Assembly: GCA_014905825.1 (NCBI GenBank)
Contig: JACGCN010000013.1
Coordinates: forward strand, 558,001 to 622,000
Length of the DNA stretch: 64,000 nucleotides
Reading direction: 5' to 3'
DNA from: Lyophyllum atratum
Taxonomy: Eukaryota > Basidiomycota > Agaricomycetes > Agaricales > Lyophyllaceae
The position numbers and the translations under genes are program-made. Shown here piece by piece: positions 11,494 to 22,262 of the stretch (position 1 is its first letter; each line of letters opens with the position of its first letter). A model generated the notes under the pieces. That model searched no databases and was not told the origin of the DNA. It saw only the letters and a list, made by a program, of their open reading frames with translations.

Positions 11494-12773
11494 CCCGAAG
11501 ACGACACAAATGTATGTGTCGCCGAGTAGTAGTCGCCTCTCAATGTTATCCACTTTCTATTGTTCGACGCACATTTGAAAAGGCTGCTCTCTCGGAAACT
11601 ATCAGGATCGGATTTCATTCTGCTGGGCATGTACCAGTCATGATCACAGTGGCATGCATTCTCGGTTTCTTTCGGTAAGCGAGATACCAAGTTACCAAGT
11701 TTTGCCCATTTATCCCTGAGCTGTTGCTCGTTGATCTGTCTTGCCAGGTCGCATATTCTAGGCAGCATCAAGGTTAATAAATGTGTGGCGATTGCTGCAA
11801 GTCTACTGGTGCACCCCATACCAGGCCGGTATACTTGGTGCAATCGCACCTTGCGCGTCCTGCCTCACCTTCCGGGATATCGACGTGGAGTAGGACAGCG
11901 GTATCTCCGAGTAAGAACCCAGTGGCACAGTCTACTGGGCCACGGGCTATTCTCATCTTAGTATGTGATGAAGGGTATACTCAAAGGGCGAGGATCACTG
12001 GGTAAATACCCTTGAACATGTATAGTTCTTCATGAACAAGTATTTCAACCGCGCACCATCTTATTAGAGTCAGCGATAAAATATCTTTTCTAGGACCAGT
12101 CGTCTTGCAATAACGATCATGTTCAATGGTAACTTGAAAGAATGTTTGAAGCCCTTCATTTCATGGAGACATTGGATTAGATACTAAAGATGGCAAAGCG
12201 ACGAGGCAGCACGCACTGATGTTGTGGATTCGGAGGCTGTCTAAGATCTGATCTTATCTTACCACATTTCGTTCTCGTGGTACCTGGCGATCGGCGCTCT
12301 TTGTTTTATGACAATGCTGCGTAGAACACGAAAGTTCACCAGAGATCAAGAGATCAGTCTAACAATGGGTGGCAACTCTGGCGCGGTGGTGGTTTGGCCA
12401 GGATCTTCACGTGAGAAACGCTGTAAGCCCGCATATAATGGGAGGCTTGAAAGCGTTTAGTACTCAGTCTCTCACCTTTTCCCCCGCTCACGAAGAAACA
12501 AATGCCTAGTGTGCTCTCAAAATCGTTCCCACTCGGTGGCCCGTTGGGTGCGTAGATATATGTCTGTGATTTGATGGAGCTTCGATTCTGACAACTCGTT
12601 CTGCGAAGCTACAACCACTAATAAATTATCGAAAGGGTAAGAAATATATTCAGTTTGTACTTCTGCGACACTTACCGCGATACAACAGCCCTCAGACACG
12701 AGGAAAGGCTGCACGTAAGGGTACCACAGCGTCCATCCAACCAACTGAGAGAAAACGCCGCGCCCAAGCTGCA
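11494..12773. other. Intergenic
   Basis: The first ~430 bp is the duplicated 3' flank of the F-box unit. From about 11930 to 12650 nothing recognisable was seen. The frame upstream of 12774 is open back to about 12650 (residues ERKRRAQAA precede the chosen Met), so an upstream exon of the next gene is possible. Confidence 0.4.
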
Positions 12774-13593
12774 ATGGCGGTGAAGCATCACAATACAAGC
12801 AAGCCCAAGATTAAACACGATACGAATCCCTTGATGCGAAAGGCAAAGCTAGAGGCGGACGAATGGACGGCAAATGTCATGGCTAGGTCTGTCGATTGCC
12901 TTGGCTGCAGGCAAACGATTCAGCTAGACAACCGAACCTGCCTGTACTACCGGTCCAACTGGAATCGACACAGGCTCCGGTGCGAATTCATTAAGAACGG
13001 GGAGAAGAGGTTTGAGGTAAGGATTCGCTGTCAGGCCTGCATCCTGCGTGCCAACGCTGACGGCCACATTACTTGATAGTCTGCGAATGCGGACGGTGGA
13101 ATGAGCGAGGAACAGGCTGAGAAGGAAGAACGTGTCATGGGCGGAGGAGTGAACGATAAGGTTCAGACATTGCTGCTTATCGACAGCGCTGTAGGGCTGC
13201 TGCAGGTACGACTGTCGTTGGAGCATTCGTCTCATTGTCGCTGATTACAGTCATGAAAGTCGGTGGAGGCGTCGACAGTTGGTGATCTCGCACAACGCGC
13301 AGGAAACGATGCGCATGAGTACGATGATATCCACGAGGATACAGAGTATCCTGGAGCAGAAGCTTTGACATATGTGGCATTCGAGAACAGGAAACGTCCG
13401 CCGATCATCAGCTATCATGGTGACAACTATGCCCCTTACACTCCTAGAGGACAAGCAATCGGAGAGCCCTCCATCATGCTGAAACGAGCAGTATTTCGGA
13501 GACGGAGATTAACCCATTTTCATGTAAGTTTCGGTACTCCTTATGTCGGTGGAATAGGACGGTGAGGCTGATTTGATGGCGTAGACCGAGTGA
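12774..13593 (+). CDS. Small zinc-binding-type protein, unknown function
   Basis: Exon 1 (from 12774, MAVKHHNTSKPKIKHD) contains CLGCRQTIQLDNR, then YYRSNWNRHRLRC: a C-x2-C ... W-x2-H-x4-C arrangement that could bind zinc and is seen in many uncharacterised mushroom proteins. Four exons make a coherent frame: intron 1 at about 13017-13079 (gtaagg...gatag), exon SANADGGMSEEQAEKEERVM...TLLLIDSAVGLLQ, intron 2 at about 13206-13258 (gtacga...gaaag), exon SVEASTVGDLAQRAGND...RRRRLTHFH, intron 3 at about 13524-13584 (gtaagt...cgtag), then TE and stop at 13591-13593. The true start may lie upstream. Possibly nucleic-acid binding, by analogy only. The model is by eye. Confidence 0.5.
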
Positions 13594-14627
13594 TGCCCCC
13601 TTTGGCGGCTCCGTCTTTCTACAGGGGAGACAGTAGGTCACTGCTCAACTAGGCCAACCAGATACGAATGACTCGTCGGCCATATATGGAGGCGACATTC
13701 CTCGGGACCATCGAGACTTGGAAAAACCAAGGATGGAAGCGGGATCTGCTAGGTAGCCGTATGAAAAATGTACGTTATTGCGGGGAGAAATGTATTTGCC
13801 TGTATTATAGACATCCCTAGCAGGATCTCGCTGTGAACTTGGTCTGCGGAGAGCATGATGAAAGGAGCACCCACTTCAACTTGAGGAGGAGCAGGACTGG
13901 TCATTTGGGAATCGAATGGATCATGCTGGATGACCCAGTGCCACGTGCGGCTAACGCACAACGACGACGGCAACTCCCCGGTCCGACCTGGTCCGACCGC
14001 ATCCATTTTCTTTTATCACTCTCCTTCCAGGCTGCTTTGAGCGCTCCATGACGAATCCCAATAATTTCTCAATTCAGAAGTGAAAACTCTCCATCCTCGC
14101 TTCCATCCATTTCGCGCGATTTCCGTGGCCTAGCCGACACTCAGAGCCTGACCAGGTTAAATCTCAAGGCACTTGCACATGCATATCTGGGTCTATCTCC
14201 TAGCGACCTGTTCGCAGAATAACGACATTAGCACGACGCAGGACCGCCAGTATAGCTTCGAAAACTCCGTCGAATGCATTGGCTGGCGAGTTTTCTTTCG
14301 AATTTGAAGAGCGATTTGAGGCTCATATAGACTTTTGAGTGGTGTATCGCAGCCCACCAAGAGTCGATTGCCAATGCTGACTGTCTCGACCAACGAGAGA
14401 AAAGATGTATCCCGAATTCCAAGTCATATTGACATACTAGCGATCAGTATAGCGATACATTCCGATATCTCTGCGTCGTAAAAGATCAACCTCTGCATAA
14501 CCTCTGCATGAATCAAAAAATCAAGACCCTGATTGTCCTCGAAAGAAGCGAAACCAAGAAATGAATAGACGAGCAACCACAGGTTTTTTTGAAAACCGCT
14601 CTTTCGATAGTATATCGAGTCTATGGC
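13594..14627. other. Intergenic, no confident gene
   Basis: Short open frames on both strands (such as 13749-14006 minus and 14193-14393 minus) show no family motif. This is the 3' side of laccase 2. Confidence 0.4.
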
Positions 14628-16798
14628 CTAGTCTTTAACTTCCAAGTGGTGGTCCGGATTAGAAACATTGTATATCGGGCAGAGCTGGTCCCAAGCAGCT
14701 AAAGTACGAGATACAGTTAGTGGGATGGGTATGGTAAACGATGACGGAGACTTACGAGGTTTAGTTGGGTTCACCCAGGGGGGTGTTCCTGCAACATTCT
14801 CAGCAAAGACGATTGCAAGTCCTCTGTATTGTATTAGACAATTCACCCACATGAAATCGTTACAGCTTACAGATCAAGATGCCAGTCGATGTGGCTGCGA
14901 AGGGCGTGAGTGCCTGAAGAGAAGGGTTATTCAACGGTAACGCACCAATGGAGGAACCATGGACCGGCGTTATCAGTGACAAAGCGGATCGTCGTATTTG
15001 CGTCGGCCGAGCCGGTATTGACAGTGTCCCGGCGCACGGGGTTGTTGAAGTTGTATGCGGTACTGTCTGCACTTCGGATGACATAGAAGGTGTGCTGTAG
15101 TCTTAAATCAGTAAATTATGATCTGCCCTGGTTTAAGAGAAACACACTCCATGTAGATGGAAAGGATGCTACTCCCGGGTCGCCTATCGTCAGCATTTCG
15201 GTCCATTCATTGACAATTATGTAAACTCACGGGGCGGCCTAAGTCGTCGCCAATACTCTGGAAATTTAGCTCGATGGTTTTGTTCGGGGGCAACTCATAG
15301 ATACTTCCTTTCGGAAGCAATTCCTGTGCGGGGGTTCCGCTGAGAATCTGGAGGAGGACGGGAACGGTGGGTGATTTGAACACTTTGCCATTGACCTCGT
15401 AACGGAAGGGAATTGGTAGGAAGCGGTGCCGAATGGGTATGATGACGTCGGCGCCGCCTACAAATGGTTTGCCCGGCGGTGTCGGATTGATAAGCGCGTG
15501 CAGGTTGATCTCCTTCAACGGACGGGTGGCATTCACGAATGGTGTCGTAGGGTCAGAGATAGCTGCGCCGACGTATCGCAGAATAGCCGAGTTCCTACCG
15601 CCATCGAAGCCAGGGAAACCTCTAAAGTCGGGGTCGGCACGAATCCAGTAGTTTCCCACAGGTTGATTCGCGGTCAAAATTGCCGAGTAACGTTGGCCAG
15701 CGAAGATCTCCATGGCGTCCACTGTATGTGGCGCCGTATATTCACCATCAGCCTCGATGATGTTAAGAGGATGCCTGTCGATGGCGAATGTAAAGGATGG
15801 ATCACAGGACAAGCCAATGACGCGGAGCCTGTATCGTTTTCCTTGGATGACGTTTACGACCGCCAAAGCAACAGGGGGTCCATTAACATATCGTCCTTTA
15901 CCGTTTATTAATGTAGAGTCTGGCCTCGGTGGTAGTACACCAGTATCCTCGGGCGCAGGCCTGTGGTACCTATGGTGTTGTTAGCTTTGCGACAGAACGG
16001 AATGGTGAGTGCTTTACCAGTCGGCTAAGGTGATGACTGTACTTTCTGGAGGACAGTAAGTGATAGGCTACTGAAGAGACGTCAACCCCAACCTACCATC
16101 ATCGACGTCGTATGCATTTTTTATACGGGTCGTTGTTCCGATCATACACTATAAACGGACCGCGAAGACCATCACAATATTGTGTCGCTAGCAACATTAT
16201 TCGAACGTGTTTTCTTTGCGAGTTGAAGAAAATGCAACATACATAGATGGGAGTGATACCAAAATGTTCCCGCCTGGCCATTAACGGGAAAGTCGTAGAG
16301 GAACGAATTGCCGGGAACGATAGGGCACTGGGTGACGAACGCGGCTCCGTCTGCCCAATTTGTCCTTGTCTGATGGATCCCGTGCCAATGCTGCATTATC
16401 TATGTCACAACCAGGAGCATGGCTGTAAGTCTGAAGCTCACAATGCTGGTGCTGCGCAACATCGTGGGGTCCGTCAGACGATCGATAACGTTGAGCTTGA
16501 ACCGGCCTCCCTGATAGAAAGTGAGCGGATACGTGAGGCTGCGATCGCTTGAAAAAAACTACCTTAGTGCCTATGATGGTAGGACCGGGAAAGGTGCTCC
16601 CAGCAAGTACAGAGCTAGTGCTGATTCAGAGTGGTTCCAAAGACAGTAAGGAACGGGAACTGACGAGCGATTGAAGCCATCTGGGTCAATAAACTTGTTA
16701 CTGACAACCAAATCTGCCTCGGGGCCAATCGTCGCTGCCTCGCCGAGGCAGACAACAGAAAGGATGCACAGAATAAAGAGATTTACCACCTCGAGCAT
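14628..16798 (-). CDS. lcc: Laccase 2 (multicopper oxidase)
   Basis: Close paralogue of laccase 1. The start at 16798 gives a signal peptide ([21 protein letters not shown]); the more upstream open frame begins with TTG and is not used. Copper sites: [24 protein letters not shown] and [29 protein letters not shown] (about 15165-15145, then after an intron) and [16 protein letters not shown]. The usual HLE after the last His pair is HLD here, a conservative change next to the copper ligands. The C-terminus [20 protein letters not shown] matches laccase 1; stop at 14628. The intron positions also match laccase 1, so the two arose by duplication, but their central parts and signal peptides have diverged clearly. 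Extracellular phenol oxidation is the expected role. Confidence 0.9.
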
Positions 16799-17299
16799 AG
16801 GATGCAGTAGATGGAACAATATCTTGCCATTCAATCAATTGAACAGTGTCGCCTTTAAATAAAAGTTCAAGCTATCCGCCCCTCCTAGAACGTAATTTTG
16901 ATCATGTATTTGATGGTCTTTACGCCGCAATTAAAGGGAGCTTCGTTACCCCCGAGACAGGGTGATTGGACTTGGGAGAACTTGGCTGATCAAGATAGGA
17001 GTCAAAGGCGGCAATTGCGAGGATTTGAAACCCGCTATGGGACAGAAGTCCGGTGGATACCAGCAAGACGAGCCCCGAAAGTCCTACCGGTTCAATTGTA
17101 CAAGCATTGCCGGGTTAGCTGGAAATTTTTAGCTTTGGCGTTGCGGGATTAGATCATGAGAAGGCGAGGAAGAGGACCATCTCTGGGCTCGAAGCAGAGC
17201 CAACGTCATCCGCAAAAGCCAGACGGAGAGGTAGCATAAGGATTGCGATGCCCGGGACTTTTCCCGTGCCGCGAGGGGTGCCGAATACGTCGATATGAC
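16799..17299. promoter_or_regulatory. Upstream region of laccase 2
   Basis: A tttatttaaaggcga element on the minus strand at about 16850-16864 lies ~55-65 bp before the start and could serve as a TATA-like box; laccase 1 has tgcttaaaggc at a similar distance. No copper- or xenobiotic-response element was established. Confidence 0.35.
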
Positions 17300-17920
17300 T
17301 ACTATCCTTACATGCGGTCCTATAAATCGAGCGACCGCCTGATTGCCTAATGACCAGGTGAAATTGGGATGAGGAGGACTTCGACCTATAGCCGTAGGCT
17401 GCGAAACTCTAGCTGGCTGTGATGGGTTACGCAGGTCTTGGGAAGCAATGGTGACATGTGTGATCACCAAGACTGTACCCACTGGAGCAGGACCGGCTTT
17501 GAGAGTTATTAAAAGACCTGGTCGAGAATTCAGACGTTCCTCACCTCCAGGATAAAAGACTCTAACAAGAATGCAAATGCAACAGGGTGAACATACTCCG
17601 ACAATTCGAGAAACACGGTCTTCTTGGCACTGATATTGAATCTCATGCGCGAGGGCAACGACCTATAGCTCGAGCGCTTCAGGCCCCAACCCTCGGTGGC
17701 GAGATGCGGTGATCTGTGGTCGCATGTCAATGATTAGCGGGAGAATGTTCTCTGTGTAGCCGAAGGAAGGACGGGCGGAAGGTGATGTCCTGGGATGTTT
17801 GACCGTCTCATTTTGATACAAGGGGTGCATTGATTATCAGTGATGACTGGAGGGTCGTGGAAGACTTCCACAAGAGGGCATAAATACTGGGTAAACATAC
17901 ATCGTCAGAATCACACTATG
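17300..17920. repeat. Copy 2 of the ~650 bp non-coding direct repeat
   Basis: Homologous, same orientation, to about 1670-2360. It runs almost to the stop codon of the F-box gene at 17933. Frames are not conserved between copies. Confidence 0.6.
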
Positions 17921-17932
17921 CGGAAAATCAGT

Positions 17933-19294
17933 TCAGAATCGCCAGCATGTACTAAATGACGTACGAGAAATATCAAACTGGCAGCTAAGGCACGCACAAC
18001 GAACTTCGTCCACCAGTTCTTTTAACCACTCGATCTCCTGAGATGACCCAGAAGGACACAGAGGCGCCTCTAAATACCGCAGCCGATTCGTTGTCAGCCC
18101 CGCTGAGATCGACTCAGCGTATCTGCCGCCTCTTGCGCGCGCAATTGGGACAAGGTCTGTAACTTGCAGGTCAGCAGCGATGCGAAGCTGCATCAACGAG
18201 GGGCAGAGGGAGGTCCGTGTGAGGGCTCTGAATATGTTCGTTTCCTCTTCTGAGGATGGCAGTTCTGCTGCTTCGGAGATGGCGTCATCCCACAAGGTAA
18301 GGCGAACGAGACGAGGGAGACGTTCAAGCCAGCGGATTAAGAACGCGACGTCCTGGACCTGTAGGCAGTCCTCTAAAACGAGGGTGTGTAGATTGACTGG
18401 GAGGAATATGCCATGGCTCCATTGAGTGAAGATTGGGCTCAATGGCTCGAGTTCCGGACGACGCAGACGAGTATACGGCCTCTCTGATAACATTGTTGAA
18501 TGACGAAGGATGAATGTCTGGAGTGAAGGAGTGGATATTTCGCACAGCAGCGCAGAAGGATATAAAACATGATCCAGCTCGAGCGTCACGAGCTTCGTGA
18601 GATGAACTGGACGTTGGAAGTCGGTGGGCAGATCGCGATCTACGATATGACGAACACCCTCCAACTTGATGGCCAATACATGGGGTACGCTGGTGAGGTA
18701 TGTGAGTGTGTCGGAGAGTGGTTGAGTGAAGATGCTGTCCTCATGGAGGCAGAGTTCGAAGTATGTGATAGAAGCTGAGAGGAATGGTAAGATTGACTTT
18801 TCTGAGAGTCCAACCGCGGTAAGCGAGCGAAGGCGTGGGGGCCCGAGTGAGACGTTCGGTTCGACGTCGAAGAAAGTCTTGGGCATGGCGTTCCCTGTGC
18901 CATCCGCGGTGAGTCTGAGCGTTTCCAGTGTGCCGCGTAAGTCAGACCAACGACAACGCGCCAATAGCGACACTGATACTTCTGCGCGGATCCAGTTGCT
19001 AGAAAGCTCGACAAGCATGCGAAGTAACATCTCATGCTGTTTTCTGGTCCGAGTCTTAACGAAGACCGAAAGGGGGGATGACTTGGCTCTAGTGATTTGT
19101 GATTTCACCCGTTCAATGTTAATCTCCTTGTGTATAGTTACGATGCCCCAGAGGCGAGGGGTCGTCGTGATGATGTCGTCCCAAGTCCTGCGGACGAGGC
19201 GCAATGGCGGAAGGAATTGGATATCCCAAGTCAGAACGCCAATCTCGAACACTGCCGCGAAGACTTCGGCGGGTATTTGGCTGTGGTCGAACAT
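17933..19294 (-). CDS. F-box-like protein, 453 aa
   Basis: Single-exon gene with a typical short F-box-like N-terminus: MFDHSQIPAEVFAAVFEIG, then LPPLRLVRRTWDDIITTTPRLWGIV. It continues with leucine-rich segments (LRGTLETLRLTA, PRLRSLTAVGLS, LTKLVTLELDHV, SLQTFILRHS, NLHTLVLEDC, LPRLVRLTLWDD). Expected role: adaptor of an SCF ubiquitin ligase; target unknown. The start at 19294 is the first Met and lies just before the F-box. Intact. Not closely related to the tandem pair at 8.4-11.5 kb. Confidence 0.8.
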   Translation of the reverse strand: MFDHSQIPAEVFAAVFEIGVLTWDIQFLPPLRLVRRTWDDIITTTPRLWGIVTIHKEINIERVKSQITRAKSSPLSVFVKTRTRKQHEMLLRMLVELSSNWIRAEVSVSLLARCRWSDLRGTLETLRLTADGTGNAMPKTFFDVEPNVSLGPPRLRSLTAVGLSEKSILPFLSASITYFELCLHEDSIFTQPLSDTLTYLTSVPHVLAIKLEGVRHIVDRDLPTDFQRPVHLTKLVTLELDHVLYPSALLCEISTPSLQTFILRHSTMLSERPYTRLRRPELEPLSPIFTQWSHGIFLPVNLHTLVLEDCLQVQDVAFLIRWLERLPRLVRLTLWDDAISEAAELPSSEEETNIFRALTRTSLCPSLMQLRIAADLQVTDLVPIARARGGRYAESISAGLTTNRLRYLEAPLCPSGSSQEIEWLKELVDEVRCACLSCQFDISRTSFSTCWRF

Positions 19295-20156
19295 TGCGGA
19301 GAAGTCTGAGAGCGAAGGAGAATTTGAGGCCGTTTCGGCAGTTGCTGGTCCGTTATCAACCTTGCGATGCCTACAATTATTTAAAGACGTTATCGGTGCC
19401 GATAGCCGATACTGCGAGGCATGCTTACCTGTCGATTCATTCAGAACACCTCCCTTTGAGGAGGCGCAAGTTGTGACTCTGAACCGCCTATTAGAGTGGA
19501 GTGCAGCGCAAGTAATACATGGGTCTGATCTGCCAAGATGTCATGCCAGGTCATCTCAGTCATCGTGACTTGGAAACCAATCTGCGTGTGCCGGTTGCGA
19601 GGGACATCAACAAGGGGTTTCGCGATCGACCGGGATACTCCAGGCTTGCTCTAGCCTCTAGGCAGGGGTGGGGACGTACTCAATTGTGACCGGTTCCAAC
19701 AAAAACACAAAGTATACATGCTGACTGCATTCTTCATTCTATTGTGGTCCATGCCTGTACGTAGTTGTCGTCGTTCTCGAGGTGGTCAAGGGTGGTCACT
19801 GTTGTGGAACAAGTGCAGTGTCCGATTCCGATCAATTGTGTCGGCTTTGACCGCAAGCCGTAAATGCTTGCCCTGCACGTTGACCTCTCTCTTCCCTAAA
19901 TTTACAGCCAAGAGCACCTCCAGCAACATTGTTCAGAGGAACCTCTCTGCGACTAGGCTCTCTACACATATTACCCATATCATGAACTGGCACCGACACC
20001 CTTCGAATAGCTCTATACTATGTCGCCAACATACGCGAAATCGTCTTTCCACGCTCGGTCGTTTCGCCTAGTTTGAAGGACAATGCAGAATTGTTGCTTT
20101 GACCTCAGCAGGACCTCATATCAGCTTTGATCATGGAAAAATATCGCATTTAAAGC
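19295..20156. other. Divergent intergenic region between two F-box genes
   Basis: Separates minus- and plus-strand F-box genes. No gene was recognised; the short plus frame at 19718-20071 has no motif. Confidence 0.5.
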
Positions 20157-21881
20157 ATGGCGCAGGTCTCAGGATGGGCACCGTACCTATTTACCTCCCC
20201 GAGTAAGGAAGGCCCACCAGCGTATCACCATGACAGGATCCTGTGGTGCGCCCTTTTTATTCCGTCTCTTTTGGCTGCTCACTTACTTCCATACGCAGAT
20301 ACATCAGACGGACTCGTGAATGCTTTCTGCCAGTTAAGCCTAGACGATCGCGTGCTGCAGGACACCACCGTCGACCAAATTTGCTTTGAGGCCCCTGAAT
20401 ACCCTTCCAAGGACCCCCCTGAGATCTGTCCAACTCCATTCCAGTTACCACGGATGACAAGTCCGCACGAGACCGCAGTCCCTGTCCACGGGGCGCTCAG
20501 ACGCCTTCCCGACGACGTCCTCTATCATTTATTTCTCTCCATGGACACCTCCCATCCCATGCGCTCGCTTAGAACGACCGTAAGGCTCTCGCATGTCTGC
20601 GCACAGTGGAGAGCCGTCATAGTCTGTGCGCCACTACTGTGGACCTACATAGGTCTGCTCTGGACGCGGAACCGAACCCGTCATTCCCAAGTCATCGAGT
20701 CATTTCTCCACCGCTCCCAACGTCTCCCCTTAACCATCCAACTTATCTTTACCTCCGACTCCGACCCCGAACCCTACATCCTAGAGTGGTCACAAGCCCT
20801 ATCACCTCATGCCCATCGGTTCCGCGAGCTGATCATGAAGGTCTACTCTCCGTTCCCTATCCGAATCGCCGTACAAACCATCACACCCCTGAAGATGCCC
20901 CGCTTAACCCACTTTGACTTGGCCATGTTCGACTATCAGGGTTGCACCATCTCCATGAAGCCAAGATCTGCTGAACAGCTAGTCAGTCTCGAAGGTCATC
21001 ACTTCATACCCATAGCACGCACGTCCTACCTGGATTGGACTGTTCGAAACTTTCATATCACATCCCTTTCTCTGAAATATGTCGACTTGACCATGGCAGA
21101 ACTGTTTCCCGTCCTCATTGTGACTCAGTCGACACTCACCCATTTGGAATATTATAACGTCATTACCGCCGATTACGTTATCGGCGACGTCCCTCGCATA
21201 ACCCTCCCAAAACTGACTTCCCTCCACGTCGGTTATAGGTGCACCCTGACCGCGTGGAATCTAGTCGAATGCCTGATCCTCCCAAACCTCCGTTCGGCCT
21301 TCGTCCATGATTTCGGTCGGTCACCCGAATCAAGGACGCCTTCCCGCTTGCAAGATAAGTCGTGCTCGGCCGAAGATAAGGACGCTTGCAAACTTTTAGT
21401 CGCCCTTTGCCCCTTTACGAAGGTCGCCAGCCTTACACTCCGCGGCGTCACATGCTTTTCGAGCACCTTCGAAGAGGTCATGTTGCCATTGCAGTATCTC
21501 TTTCAAGGCCTCGAGTCGTTGGTTCTCATACAATGCGATTCCCAATTCCTCCGTGTCCTCTTCGACGTAACCCTCGACTCCCGCCTTTCCGAATTGGAGA
21601 GTTTATCGAAACTCGTCATCACGAGCGATGATCACCAGTTAGTTCTGTTTTACCTGCGCTTACGCGCCGCACGAGGGCTACCCCGGTTAAAGTTGTTCTC
21701 TGTCAACCCGAGGATGGCGCTGCTCCGCCATTTCTATCGGGAATTTGCCGCCGACTTCCATGTTAGGGGACAAGTACATCATCAACCTCGCAAGGAGAGC
21801 AGCAGTTTGCATCCCTACCCTCGTGAATCCCGTCCAACACGTTTGGCGGACACGGCCCCGACCTCTATATCCTCAGCATAA
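20157..21881 (+). CDS. F-box-like protein
   Basis: Long open frame of 574 codons. The F-box lies at about 20490-20650: ALRRLPDDVLYHLFLSMD, then VRLSHVCAQWRAVIVCAPLLWTYI. Leucine-rich stretches follow (MPRLTHFDLAMF, ITLPKLTSLHVGY, FTKVASLTLRGVT, LQGLESLVLIQ). The start is uncertain: 20157 is the first Met, but the first ~95 residues look unlike coding sequence in part and contain a possible intron (gtgcgccc at about 20246 to acgcag at about 20300). The Met at 20454 (MTSPHETAVPVHG) is a good alternative just before the F-box. Stop at 21879-21881. Function beyond the F-box class is unknown. Confidence 0.7.
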   Translation: MAQVSGWAPYLFTSPSKEGPPAYHHDRILWCALFIPSLLAAHLLPYADTSDGLVNAFCQLSLDDRVLQDTTVDQICFEAPEYPSKDPPEICPTPFQLPRMTSPHETAVPVHGALRRLPDDVLYHLFLSMDTSHPMRSLRTTVRLSHVCAQWRAVIVCAPLLWTYIGLLWTRNRTRHSQVIESFLHRSQRLPLTIQLIFTSDSDPEPYILEWSQALSPHAHRFRELIMKVYSPFPIRIAVQTITPLKMPRLTHFDLAMFDYQGCTISMKPRSAEQLVSLEGHHFIPIARTSYLDWTVRNFHITSLSLKYVDLTMAELFPVLIVTQSTLTHLEYYNVITADYVIGDVPRITLPKLTSLHVGYRCTLTAWNLVECLILPNLRSAFVHDFGRSPESRTPSRLQDKSCSAEDKDACKLLVALCPFTKVASLTLRGVTCFSSTFEEVMLPLQYLFQGLESLVLIQCDSQFLRVLFDVTLDSRLSELESLSKLVITSDDHQLVLFYLRLRAARGLPRLKLFSVNPRMALLRHFYREFAADFHVRGQVHHQPRKESSSLHPYPRESRPTRLADTAPTSISSA

Positions 21882-22262
21882 CTATCCTACATTTTCTGCG
21901 TTCTGTACCGACGGACCATTCGATAATATCGCACCCAAACAGTCTACAATTTCTATTTTCACGTCCAAATCACTTCGTTTTCGAATACATGTTTTCTATA
22001 GTTCTCATTGCTTACCAGATCTCTCGTCCTGCTTTCGTCCATTGCTCTCCCATTCAGTCCTCGTAGCTCATTCTTTATGTATATTCTAAAATATATTTAA
22101 AAGGAAAATTTTGTCACGTTGACGCGTTAGTTGCGATGTGTTGGTGTGACCGTCACGCCTTGCTTGACTCCCTTTTTCTCGCCTCTACCACGCGCCTTGC
22201 CCCGCGTGTGCGGTCCTGATCGCTTGTAACCTGGTTGTTGTACTATTCCAACGAATACCACT

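Larger units (their letters stand above)
9816..11930 (+). repeat. Tandem duplication unit B
   Basis: Second copy of the F-box unit at 7927-9805. It is longer mainly because of a 24 nt coding minisatellite at about 10596-10788. No third copy follows after about 11930. Confidence 0.85.

Noticed and set aside
17005..17100. tRNA-like string around ggatttgaaacccgc
   Set aside because: I could not fold a cloverleaf with an anticodon arm and paired acceptor stem around it.
18726..19568. 280-codon plus-strand open frame
   Set aside because: Lies antisense to the single-exon F-box gene, whose frame has the F-box and leucine-rich pattern.
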